NCBI GenBank assembly: GCA_021234155.1
Contig: JAJEKV010000031.1
Span: 1,111,614-1,175,613 of the forward strand
Length of the DNA: 64,000 nucleotides
Reading direction: 5' to 3'
Origin: Isoetes taiwanensis
Taxonomy: Eukaryota > Streptophyta > Lycopodiopsida > Isoetales > Isoetaceae
Made by a program: the position numbers and the translations under genes
Notes under the pieces: generated by a model
Database searches by the model: none
What the model saw: the letters and a program-made list of their open reading frames with translations, nothing else
Told to the model about the DNA's origin: nothing
Shown here: positions 43,995-54,770 of the stretch, one piece after another
How the letters are laid out: each line of letters begins with the position of its first letter
How positions within the stretch are numbered: position 1 is the first letter of the stretch

Positions 43995-45722
43995 AGGCGC
44001 CGCCGCCACCGCCCAGCCTAAGGCGCCAGGCTCAGGCCCCTTCAGGGGCTAAGCATCAAGCAACAACAGGCAAAAGGAGGGAGCGAGTTCAGCATCAAGG
44101 CCATGATTCTGGCACTGTGAGGGTTCAGCATCAACGTGATTTGGGAATCTGGATGGCTAAATTGCACCTGCACATGATGGGGTCTTCATGTTTCGACCCG
44201 GCCTTGGTTTTAAAGTATAGAGGTGATAGCACCCGGCCATAGAAGCAAAAGACATCTAGCCATAGAAGCGCACATCACGCCCGATAGCGGCCGGCTCGGG
44301 GGCAACAGATCGACTCAAAGCGATTCATGGATTCATGAATTAAGCCCACTTCATAACCACTGCCGCAGTCCAAAGAATGACCCTTAACCCAATTCTTTTT
44401 CCATCCTAAGCCAGTTTGGTTTGGCCCCTCTGCCAGAATCAGGTTTGGATTGTGTTATTTTTCTTATTTTGGATTGTTGGGGTATTTGCTGTTGTTAGAT
44501 CAATAGTTTCCCTTGTCCACGACAAAAAACAGCCTGCCATATTAGATTAGATTTGAACCAGGATTCCTTTATGCCCAGGAAGGTTACGCCAAATAACCTA
44601 GCTTAGCGGTGCACGCTTTCGCTGAAGGTTTTACGCCATGACCAGATGGGCTCGGTGTAAAACTTCTAGCACACCTGATGGGGATCTTCTCAACTAGTTC
44701 CTTGAAATTAGAGATAGACTTTGCCCATGTCTCTCAGCAGCAGAACATGACACGCTATCTCCTGCCCTGGAACAGACAATGTTTGCCCCTACTGTTATGA
44801 TAGAAGCTCAGCAGTTCCTCCAAATACTGATTACGCTTTCTTCCAAGACCCTGCCGAATGGCCCTATAGAGCCATCACCCTCTCCCTGTGCCAGCAGAGG
44901 CGTAGATAGCAAGATACAAACCGATCTACACTAGACAGGCCGCAATGCACAGACCCATCTAGGGCGAACATGAGCACGAGATGCGGAATCGAGACAGCTC
45001 CAGCCTCATGCAAGGATACTATAATGACTGATGTATAGGTAACTCCAGGTTCAGACACAGATACAGCTTCTCACAAGTATGGGGAGCAAGTCCCATCACC
45101 AATAGCTGACCCCGAGCAAGATAGAGGCCTCAATCTGCACATAGCGGGGGCTACCTGAAATAGATTCTTGCTCAGATGCTGAACAAGCTGCAAATTTTTT
45201 CACTGATATCATGAATATTCAGCAGCCTAGTATTGCCACAAATACCGGGCGAAGTTGGAGCCCGAGACCCATTGACCTCATCATATAGTCGCATTACTTC
45301 AAAGACCTCTCGGGGCCAGTTATATGTGCTCCAAAGACGGCTATCATTTGAAGAATACTAGATTCTCTTGCTCAGAGGATCTCTCCCTGTCTGATTAACT
45401 AGGCGACGGGGGGAGTCGTGCAAAGTCCAAGAGGCTCGGATGCAGAACAAATGGGCAGTGTACAGAGGGGGCACGGCTATCATCCACGACCATTGGCCTG
45501 AGAACCCTTGGCTGGGATACGTATAGTGCCTTATTAGTTAGTTCTTTTTGTTCTTTTTGTTATTTCTTTCATGTTTTGTTATGGGGCTTTGTCTCCATGT
45601 TGTGCTTTGTTTAGGCTTTTGCCTTTTTGTTCTGTAGGGGGCTCACGCCCTCTTTTCTCTGTTTGGGTCCCATAACTCGATAGGGTTCTCGTGGACGATA
45701 AAAAACTTATCTTATCTTATGT
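43995..45722 (+). mobile_element. Probable LINE-like retroelement relic with TTATC tail
   Basis: A block of distinctly higher GC begins at 'ggcgccgccgccaccgcc' and ends in 'aaaacttatcttatcttatg', a short 3' repeat like those that terminate many LINEs. Just before it is 'ctcgtggacgataaaaaac', an untranslated tail. Interior frames are broken and no reverse-transcriptase motif is legible, so only ORF1-like or untranslated parts may remain. Confidence 0.4.
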
Positions 45723-48715
45723 TTAATTTACTCACAGTATTATTTTACTGCTATTTAAGGTTTGTGCGATGGATGAACCAGGTGAAAGTATTTGTGCTTG
45801 AGCAAATTATGTGTGCTTAAAATTCTCAAAATTGCGTTATTTTCTCCAATTAATGAAATCATGCTTGATTGTTCTCTGAATTTTAGCACCTTGAACAACA
45901 AGAAATCACTAAAGGTGGAATTTACTATATCTCTATCTCTATCATATAATTATAATAGGGTAGATTCTAGAATGTTCTAAAATTAGACATTAAAATATAG
46001 ATTTTCAATGGTGACTGTAATCGAAGGTATTAGAAAGTTCGAAAGAAATGGATCAAGAAGAAACTACGATCAAGAAGAAACTATGGAGGGCTTTCTGGAA
46101 GCTTCTCTGGAACGCCCTGTGCTTTCTCGAATGATCTAGAGAGCTCTTTGATTTCCTATAAAGGGAGGAGGAGGCAGTTGAATGCTGATTGAAGCGGGGT
46201 GTCTGTAGAAGGTCGCGGCAGGCTCCGAAAGATCTGTAGAAGGTCGTGGCAGGCTCCGAAAGATGTCGCCTTGAAGAACCATCATCTCTGTTTCATGGTG
46301 ATTCCCTTTGGTCGCAGCCTTATACCAACCCTTAGACCACTCTGTCTGGCCCTGCCATAGTTTTTTAAGCCTGGGGTATTTTGGGAGTTCCTTTGCCTGC
46401 AAATCTGCTTTGATTTTTGTGTATGATTAAAAGATCCAGTCCGGTTTTATACCAAAGCTTGGTAAAGGCTGCTGTTACTCAAATGCCCATCCCGGTTTCC
46501 ACCTTTTTTCTACAAGATTTCCACCTTTTTTCTACAGTTCTTGGAGTTTCCTCAGAATCATTTACCACCATCGCCTGCACTTAGCAAATGCCGGATATGT
46601 CCTCTTGCAGAACCTCACCCTTACCAGATTGGACAAACTAGATGGAGAAAGCAAAATCTTCACAGTAGAACTCGCTGAGAAAGCATGTGAGCTCTGTCCC
46701 TTTTCTCAACTTCCTTGAGCATAGGTTAATCCGAAGGATTCTTAGCCTGAGCTATGCGTTTTTTATGATCGCATATTAGAAGGAAGCATTTGCTCCCTTT
46801 GATTTAGGGATTTCATTTGCTGTGAAGAGTCGGAATCAAACTGCCAGGCATGATTTTGTGAATGCCCCAGAAAAATCTCAAATTAATTCATGACCCCATC
46901 GGGCTATAGGATTGTCCTGATTCGTGAAATAGCATACAGGGCGAAACCCCTCAACTTACAGAATCTGCAAGTTTTGCCACACTTCAATGAATCCCAGATT
47001 TAGCAGTGTTCAATTCCAATAGGCAATATTGCTTGGTCTGCCTAAAGCTACAGGTTGTTCCCTCAAGACAATTTTCTGAATTTCGCTCTTGATATGCATG
47101 TGCTTGACCCTGTAGAGGTCTACAAATGTAGCATAAGCAGCCTGAAATAGATATGATCCAGGGATTTCTTGATTGTGAAAAGTGGGGATTAAGTTGCCAT
47201 GCATTTGCCTGGGCAAATTCTGGAATTGCAAATCTTCACAGGTTATTTTCGGCTAAAATTGGGTGCAACCTTCTGCTCGTTCGTTTTTTTCCTTGCTAGA
47301 TTTCCAATTTTTCATTCTAGACCTGTGGATTGGGCAGTAAATTTGTGACAGGCATGACTCGTCCAGCAGGCTGCATTGCTGAGCAAGGCTACCATTACGT
47401 TTAGAATGGTGAATGTTGTAAAGGGGTAGGAAACATAGTTTAGTCTTAAATCTGATTGTGGGACTGAAAATCCGGTTTTGGGTGCAGAGTTGTCTTTGAA
47501 AGGAAAGTTTTAAAAACTCAGCTGATGGCGACATTTACAGACCGGCTATCTAATATTGAGTTTCCAAATAACGTAAGCTTTCGATAGGACAATTTAGGGG
47601 TGTCTTTTCACCAGCTCATGTTGGAGTCTCAGTATCTTTACCTGCCCTGCTCACTACATCATCAGGAGAAGAGACCATTGTCTCTTTAGAAATCCAACAA
47701 CTCTATCATTTGTTCATGAACTTGGCCGGAAAAATGAAAGAGCGTTAATTATGAACTGTTCGAAAGCCCCAAGGCAAGTAGAGAACTACAGTTTTGCCTG
47801 CTAGTGAAGAGCCACAACAGAGAGATGATCCAACGGAGGGGGTTCCCTGAAAAGAAGGAAATATGCAGATATTAAGGGTGTCATGTTACCAACTTCCAAG
47901 GGAATAAAACAATCAGAGACTCGAAAGCACAAGCAGCCCAACAGAGAAGAAAATCAATGGGGCCAAGTGCTGACATCAGAGCTTATTTTTACATCAGCAA
48001 GATGGCAATGAATCAAAATTCTTGGGTAATGCTCTATAACAATAGTGCATGTTAAGCAACTAGGAGGCTTGCAGGTTTATAATGCTGTCTAATAGACCCT
48101 ACAGGTGGTTAATAAAATCCTTCTACTTCCCTCTTTGTTTTTATTTTCTTTATTATTAAAGAGCAGATCGTTAATAATAAGAGCAATTGGAATTTGAAGA
48201 CAAATCCATGTGAAGCCCATTTGTGTAGTGTCCAAGTCCAAGAGGCTCGCAATGTCAATGACATCTCTTCAAACACAACATATCCCTAAGATGGACAAAA
48301 GGCATGCTAATCTTGCAAATGAATGGACTGCACAAAGCCTTGGCTAGCTATAAAAAAAATTGTCAAAGCACAACAATTTTCTTACTATATTCGCTAGAAT
48401 ATTTCGATTCATCTCAAGTGCATGATTCATATAAAATCTCTTAAAGGATATTTCTCAATGGTTGTGTCTTGATGCCAAAATGTTGGATTCCATTGCAAAT
48501 ACCAACATGCAATAAAGCCCAAGAATGGTGTACATTATATAATGCAACTTAATATTTTAATTACTTGGCTTCCATGGCTATTAAAGGCTATGAAACTATA
48601 TTTATATACAATGTAGTAAAATCTTTGTAGAGTTCTTAAGGGTATGCTCTAGTAGCTAATAAATGCTTCATTACTTTATTTCTATTCAACTTTCTCCAAA
48701 AATCCATAACTTCAT
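45723..48715. other. No gene recognised; 32-bp duplication at 46205-46262
   Basis: 'tctgtagaaggtcgcggcag' through 'gaaagat' is duplicated in tandem at about 46200-46265. The rest has only short overlapping frames. Confidence 0.4.
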
Positions 48716-48880
48716 ACTCTTAGGCAGCGCTTGGACCTCAAACATACTTCTCAACAAAACAACTAAAAAAAAAACAAATGTCGCGGCGGCCACTCTTAGG
48801 CAGTGCTTGGACATCAAACATACTTCTCAACAAAACAACTCAAAAAAAAACAAATACACGCGGCGGCCTTGGCCGCCGCG
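48716..48880. repeat. 76-bp tandem duplication ending in a 22-bp perfect GC palindrome
   Basis: Two copies starting 'actcttaggcag' (48716 and 48792) each end in an A tract plus 'cgcggcggcc'. The second closes with a perfect palindrome at 48859-48880 (CGCGGCGGCC, TT, GGCCGCCGCG). A closely related palindrome is at 26304-26322, indicating a dispersed mobile-element end. Confidence 0.85.
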
Positions 48881-49734
48881 ACAAACTTGTTGTAATTTAT
48901 TATCTAGACACCATAGCATCCATCTTAACAAGATTTTAAATTCCCTTTACAATAGTTTCTATACATGATTCTAAATAAAACACAAACATGGTAGTAAACA
49001 CATTTCTCCATTTGAGTCTAGAACACAAAACGTGAGGTGTTTCCATGATTGAGATTGCATTCATAAGGAAAGTTTATTGCGATTGTTTTTGTAATGCTAG
49101 TCTACCAAACATCTTTATCACCTACTTTTTTTACACCATCCCAACTTGCACACTACCCTATTATATTTTAAACTAGTAAATTTTAGACAAAATAGTAATT
49201 TGTTCTAACATTCTAGAGTCTGTCTCAATGTAGAACTTCTAGAGTTGTCTCGGTATAAAATATTGTTAGCATTAGTCAAAAATATAGGTGGTTTCCACTA
49301 ATAAAATGGTTTTGAAAATAGTAAATGATGTTAGAGACTCTATAACGTTTTAGAGCGATCTAACGAGTTGATTAGTTAACTATACCATGAAGAAGGTGCC
49401 ACCTTGGAATCGTAAAATAGAGATTTACTCTAAATTCTTGGTTGCTAGTGTTAAATCCAGTCACGCACCACTACAAAGTTAACGCCGTATACAATCAAAG
49501 TGTTGACTAGTTAATTATTGTGGAAAGCACAATCCCAAATCACACCATAGGCAAAAGACGGATTTACAATTGTAAACACCCCTGCACTGCGAGCCCCACA
49601 CCCATTACTGTTGCATGAATGTATTGAAAGATTTTATTATTAGTTTCTAATGTGGATGCTAAAATAAGTCATGAACTCATGTTGATGTGGTGATATTTTT
49701 AAGGAAAAATTTCCAATGAAGAGCATTCCTATAA
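48881..49734. other. No gene recognised
   Basis: AT-rich spacer without domains or repeats of note. Confidence 0.5.
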
Positions 49735-49743
49735 ATATAGTAA

Positions 49744-49943
49744 GGGAAAAACTACAAAATACCCCTAACTTTTTGCAAAATTCACAATATACCCCTAACT
49801 TTTAGAAAATTCATGAAATGCCCCTAATGTATAGGTTGTTTATGGGCATTTTATGAATTTTAAAGGGCATTTTGTGAATTTTTAGAAAGTTAGGGGTATA
49901 GTGGAATTTTGCAAAAAGTTAGGGGTATTTTGTAGTTTTCCCC
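49744..49943. mobile_element. 200-bp MITE with 9-bp target duplication (Mutator-like)
   Basis: Long inverted termini begin 'GGGAAAAACTACAAAATACC' and extend about 90 bases with few mismatches, so the element is almost entirely a foldback. The flanks ATATAGTAA (49735-49743 and 49944-49952) match exactly. A 9-base duplication with long inverted termini is the Mutator-superfamily pattern. No coding capacity. Confidence 0.9.
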
Positions 49944-50117
49944 ATATAGTAATATAGTTTTTGGAGCTCCTCAACAACAAGATCAAATTCATCTCAATCT
50001 TCACAAGTTATGCTCATTTAAATTATTTTATATAACACTTTTTTAAAATATTGTAACTTTGAAGATTCCAACTCCGATTTAGGTGATTCTACTGCTAATG
50101 GATATATCTCACTCTTA

Positions 50118-50335
50118 TCTATGACTATCATGCAGAATACTTTTTTACTTGATCTCTCTCATCTATGACTATCATGCAGAATACTTTTTTACTTGATCTC
50201 TCTCATCTATGACTATCATGCACAATACTTTTTTACTCAGATTGCTCTCATCTATGAGTATCATGCACAATACTTTTTTACTCGATCGCTCTCATCTATG
50301 AGTATCATGCAGAATACTTTTTTACTTGATTGCTC
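50118..50335. repeat. 44-bp minisatellite, five copies
   Basis: Units beginning 'tctatga.tatcatgca' recur at 50118, 50162, 50206, 50251 and 50295 with very few substitutions. The open frame across it is a by-product of a near-multiple-of-three array. Array length is likely variable between individuals. Confidence 0.92.
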
Positions 50336-50446
50336 ACAAAATGTTACTGCCATTTGTTCCAAATACTATGTCGTTAGGGGTATTTTTTTGAATATTTACA
50401 AACTGGGAGGGTATATATGAAATTTTGCCTATTTAACGTTCCGTAT

Positions 50447-50544
50447 ATAAGAATGGCAGTTTACTGCCGATTCGAGGAGGAATCCTCGACCGCCACGGAG
50501 GGCCGTGGATGACTCCTCGAATCGGCAAGAACCGCCATTCTTAT
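50447..50544. mobile_element. 98-bp foldback element with nested hairpin
   Basis: The left arm (50448-50480, contains 'gccgattcgaggagg') pairs with the right arm (50512-50543, 'cctcgaatcggc'). The centre forms a second hairpin, 'ccacggagggccgtgg'. Short direct 'taacgt' words lie near both ends. It is a small MITE or a hairpin remnant; the family is unknown. Confidence 0.75.
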
Positions 50545-50545
50545 A

Positions 50546-50798
50546 ACGTGGATGCAACTTGGGTTGCATTCTGCACCTTGGAGCTCCGGAATCAGAGATA
50601 AAATCTCCAGAATCAGGGGTAGAAACGCCAGAATAAGAGGTAAATGGTGAGAATCGAAGGTAAATTTTCAAGAACGTTGAGTAAGTTCAAGAACAGCTGC
50701 CGCTGTAAGATTAGGAGTAGTTCTGGAAAAGAACCTTTGCCAGATGGCGCGATGCCATTGGCGGATATGGCAGAATGCAACCTAAGTTGCATTTACGT
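50546..50798. mobile_element. 253-bp MITE with self-palindromic termini
   Basis: The termini of 29 bases match in inverse orientation at 26 positions (ACGTGGATGCAACTTGGGTT.. against ACGTAAATGCAACTTAGGTT..). Each terminus is itself a palindrome around ATGCAAC..GTTGCAT. ACGT at each outer edge is palindromic and so ambiguous between terminus and target duplication. It abuts the 50447-50544 foldback with no spacer. Confidence 0.75.
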
Positions 50799-51358
50799 GC
50801 AAAGCAAGCAAACGTGTAGTTCCTTTGTCTCGATATACTTTTTACATCCAACAAGGATTACCACCGGTCAAAGTCTGATGGAACCATCCGAGCAAATACT
50901 CGCAAAACAATGGACGACGAGTCGACGACCAGGTCACTCAGCTTATTGAATCTGTTTGGAAACCCAAAAACGAGAAGCCGCCCAATCTAGAGAAAGCCCT
51001 TCCATACAGGTAAGATCATCTATTGATTATAAGTTGCAGTGTTCTGCAGGGGGCTTCAGGATCAGTTTCGGATCAGTCTTAGATCTCAATACCAGTAATT
51101 ATCTTCCTTGTATCTCCCTTGGCTTGCTCCATTCTTGCATCAAGTTCTTGGATTACAGAATAACCACTTTTCCTTATGTAAATCAAAGCCTATTACTCAA
51201 TTAAGTTACTTTGCATTTGAAATAATAACTCATTGCTCTATGCAAGGATTCAATTTAATCTATGTTGTAAATTATCTCAGAACTTCTATTACCACATGGT
51301 TTTAAATACGAATGATGGGAATATTGTTGCAGGTATAATTCACGAGTTTCCAACAACT

Positions 51359-52030
51359 ATGGAGATGACCAACGTTAATAACCACTTCTCAGCTGGCCAC
51401 TCCTCAAATAGTCATTTCTCCAATGATATTGAACTCGGGCTTCCACCTGCTGGTGATCGTGACACTTTCTATGAAATAATGCAGATACAAAGATTGAAAA
51501 TAAGGTATGAGCGATGGAAGAAGGAAGAAGAAGTACTTACTCAACGAATAGAACGCAAGGAGCAAAATCTGGGGAGTACGAAGAACGAAATCTACCAACT
51601 TTTAGGTCTATACTTTGTATTTCAGGGCGTAATTGTTACTGCAGTTGCCCAAACCACAAAAATTGATTGTAAGTTCTGCTGGATTCCCATGCTCTTATCT
51701 AGCATTGCATCTGGCACTGCACTTTTTGGAGTGTGGTACAAATTAAAAGACAAGGAAACACTTGAAGATGCAATTAGACATGAGAAGAAGAATATACGAG
51801 CGACATTTATTGCTCTCAGTAGACTGGAAGATGAAGGTAAAGATTTTGATTTTAAGACTGGCGTGGCAGAGCATTCCGACAATTTGTTTGATCACAAAGC
51901 CAAGCTGACCTTAAATGATTCATTCTTGGGTCCTCCACTGCTTGTGATATTGTTAATATTCTCTGTGCTTGTTGCTATCTCTTGCCCTTTACTGCTATGT
52001 TGGGGCAGCAATGGAGCTAAAAAGCTATAA
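51359..52030 (+). CDS. Three-pass membrane protein of unknown function
   Basis: A 223-residue protein. The start is chosen at the ATG after a strong acceptor ('attgttgcag' ending at 51332). An upstream non-coding exon ending at the 'atacaggtaaga' donor near 51010 is likely. Residues 44-78 are charged and heptad-like (contains 'RYERWKKEEEVLTQRIERKE'). Hydrophobic helices lie at about 79-98, 107-126 and 191-214. A soluble loop of about 60 residues separates the last two. A basic 'AKKL' ending follows. From memory, similar short membrane proteins occur across land plants without an assigned role; I cannot name the family. The gene ends 318 bases from the stop codon of the Orai-like gene in a tail-to-tail arrangement. 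Confidence 0.75.
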   Translation: MEMTNVNNHFSAGHSSNSHFSNDIELGLPPAGDRDTFYEIMQIQRLKIRYERWKKEEEVLTQRIERKEQNLGSTKNEIYQLLGLYFVFQGVIVTAVAQTTKIDCKFCWIPMLLSSIASGTALFGVWYKLKDKETLEDAIRHEKKNIRATFIALSRLEDEGKDFDFKTGVAEHSDNLFDHKAKLTLNDSFLGPPLLVILLIFSVLVAISCPLLLCWGSNGAKKL

Positions 52031-52347
52031 AATGCTATTCTGACTTCTATCCTGAAACTTGTTCACACTTTCGAATGAAAAAAAAAGTTGTTGTACATAT
52101 CACCGTTGTTTCAATGCACTGAACTCCGCATTTTAATAGATCTCGGCGCCACTGGTGAGAACATCAATACTTTTGTTGTTGAGACTGTGATACATGTGGT
52201 GCGAGATACCAAGCATCAGGAAAACCAATTTCACTTCTGTGGGGCGCACTAGTGTAACCTATGTCATGTTGTTTCTGAACATACATGTTCCAGGCGTAAT
52301 GAACGAGGAACCTGCAAGAGAATAAAAACGTTTCTAAGAGAAACTAT

Positions 52348-54729
52348 TTAGAGAAGAGCACTACGGCAGAGCACTACAAACCAAAGAAGAATCGCAATCC
52401 CACAAAGGGAGATGAATAATATTGCTGTTAGTTCTGATTGTTCAGAATATTGAATCCACCTGCAGAGATCATACAATATTCTTAAGCCATGCGGTAATAT
52501 CTCAAAACATAAAAGCAACATGCCAGTACCCGATCACAATAAGACTCAGAAGAAAAAGGGAAACCCCTGCCAAATAAGAAGCAAACAGGTTATGTTTTTC
52601 CACAATCCCCAGATACAATGTATTGTATCATAATGTATTGTATCATACCTAAAGAAAAGCAATGGAAAGCCTTTTGCCAACTCGCTTCACATCTGCAATT
52701 CCAATTGGAGTATTATGTGAGGTTTTGAAGAGAACTTCCAAGATCCTCTGTCGATATCGAACAACCTCAAATATTCTACCATGGACAAGAGCATTATTGA
52801 AAATAGTTGCTCTCCAAAAAAAATACCAAAAGGCAAGTACCCGAAAGAGCATTAGAGCAACTAACCCAAAGGACAACATAACAACAAAGAACAGAAGCAA
52901 AAACATGACAACAGACCCATAGACATGACTTTACTTACCTAACTTTGAAAGTTACAAGAGCTTATAATTGCTAGGGCTTTTATATGTCCATAAGACATCT
53001 TCATTGGCCAGCAGAAAGAATAAGTTAATGCACCTTTGCTTTTGCTTTCTAAAGATTTCAGTCTTCTGCTGGATTGTAATTTGAATTAACAGGTTTTGGG
53101 TCTGCTAAAGAGCAGCTTCATGAGTCTATGTTGGAAGGAAAACATAATAATGGCTAGGTTTTGTTAATCCACAAGCAATTCAAAAGTCTCTCTGCACATT
53201 TTCAACAGCATGCTACCTTAATCAGAGCTTGTTGGATATCAGACAGAACACTTAAATAAAATCACACTGACAGGTCTTGGATTCCTATGAGTAATTGCTG
53301 CTTGACCATGTGGGTCCCAGATAAATGAACAGTTTGCTTTTCTAGAAAAGTAGAGAAGGCAGCACTTTTTGGATAGTAAAAAACTTTACATGGAATACCT
53401 GTAATCCCAATATGCTTCTAGCGTATGCCTAGGACATGGAGGATGGTCTCCCTCATTGTATTCCCGAAAAAATGTTCGGCATTGGAAAATAAACTTTTCC
53501 TCCGCTTCTTCATTAACATAAGCCTTTCCAACTTTCAGGATATTACCCAAAATCAAGGTGCACTTTACCATTGAAATAGTCATTAGACCCTCCTGCAGAA
53601 AGAGAACACATCAGCATCGAATTTTCATCATAAGTTCAAGCCATCCTTCTAGTTTCTTAGAAATTGTCATTTACATCTAAACCTTAGAAAGAACCCAAGA
53701 GGTGGCATAACTCACCACTATTGCCGTCAGAACACCATAAAGTCCAGCCAAAGCCTGCATATATAAGGAACTGGCTTTTCAGAGTCATCTCACTTATCTA
53801 CTAAGCAATTCTTAAAAACTGCTCGAGCTCAAACATTAAAAGCTGGAGCTGAAATCAATAAACCAAACAAGGCAGATGGCTCTATATGAGTGATCATATC
53901 TCCTACTTAGGACTTGTTAAATGTACGCCAAATATCAGCATATATGAGTGCTACCACAATGTGTTAGGGTGACATAGTACACTCTTCCTTAACCCGAAGA
54001 TGTCGCATGGGGTACAACATTTCCATCTAGAAATCCCTGCATTTTCCTGACCATGCCTATTGACAAGATCTGCTCCCTAGCGGCATAGGTTTCAAAAACT
54101 TCTTGCATGCTAGCCCAGCAGAGACAATACGTATGACCTAGTTTATTACAAAGTAACCAAAAAGTTTGAACTCTCAACTAAAGCATTTCAGATCCCAGGG
54201 TCTTAATGCCATCTGAAATACCCTGCAATTATTGTGCAGCCCTATAAATTAAGTCAGGAGCCCCTATGAAGGCATAGCATATCCATATCTTTGAGACTGA
54301 AAGAACTTCAAATCAAATGCTTCCAGTTTGCTCATCCCAAAAGTCAAATTTAGTACCTTTGTCATGAATACAGATTACAGCATGGATAGGATCTGACGAG
54401 GTAAAAGTCAGTTTAAGGGCAGTACATATTATGATACCAAGGGTTTTACAATCCGGCAGCTTCACCCACGTCCTCATCCTTGAGTGGCATAAATGAAAAG
54501 CCTTGCACAGTCCTAGACTCTTATGGTTCATATGCGTTGTGCATTTCCCTATCCAGTTACAATTGCCTCCCATTCAGTAAAACAGAATATGCTTGCATTC
54601 CCAATACCACATTATCAAGTTGGCTGTTTGCTCTTCCCAGGTACTTGTGGAAGTGCTAGATGTGGTTAATCTCTTACCTTGACAGGTTTAGGTTTCGCTT
54701 CAAGAAAAGAAAACACATCATGGCATGTT

Positions 54730-54770
<41 letters not shown>

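Noticed and set aside
50118-50335. CRISPR-like regular repeats
   Set aside because: Units of 44 bp are contiguous with no unique spacers. It is a minisatellite in a eukaryotic genome.
52662-52922. Plus-strand ORF and the longer minus-strand ORF at 52649-52906 as genes
   Set aside because: Orai-like exon 6 (52649-52692) uses a different minus-strand frame that joins its neighbours in phase and restores the family sequence. The longer frames are intronic.
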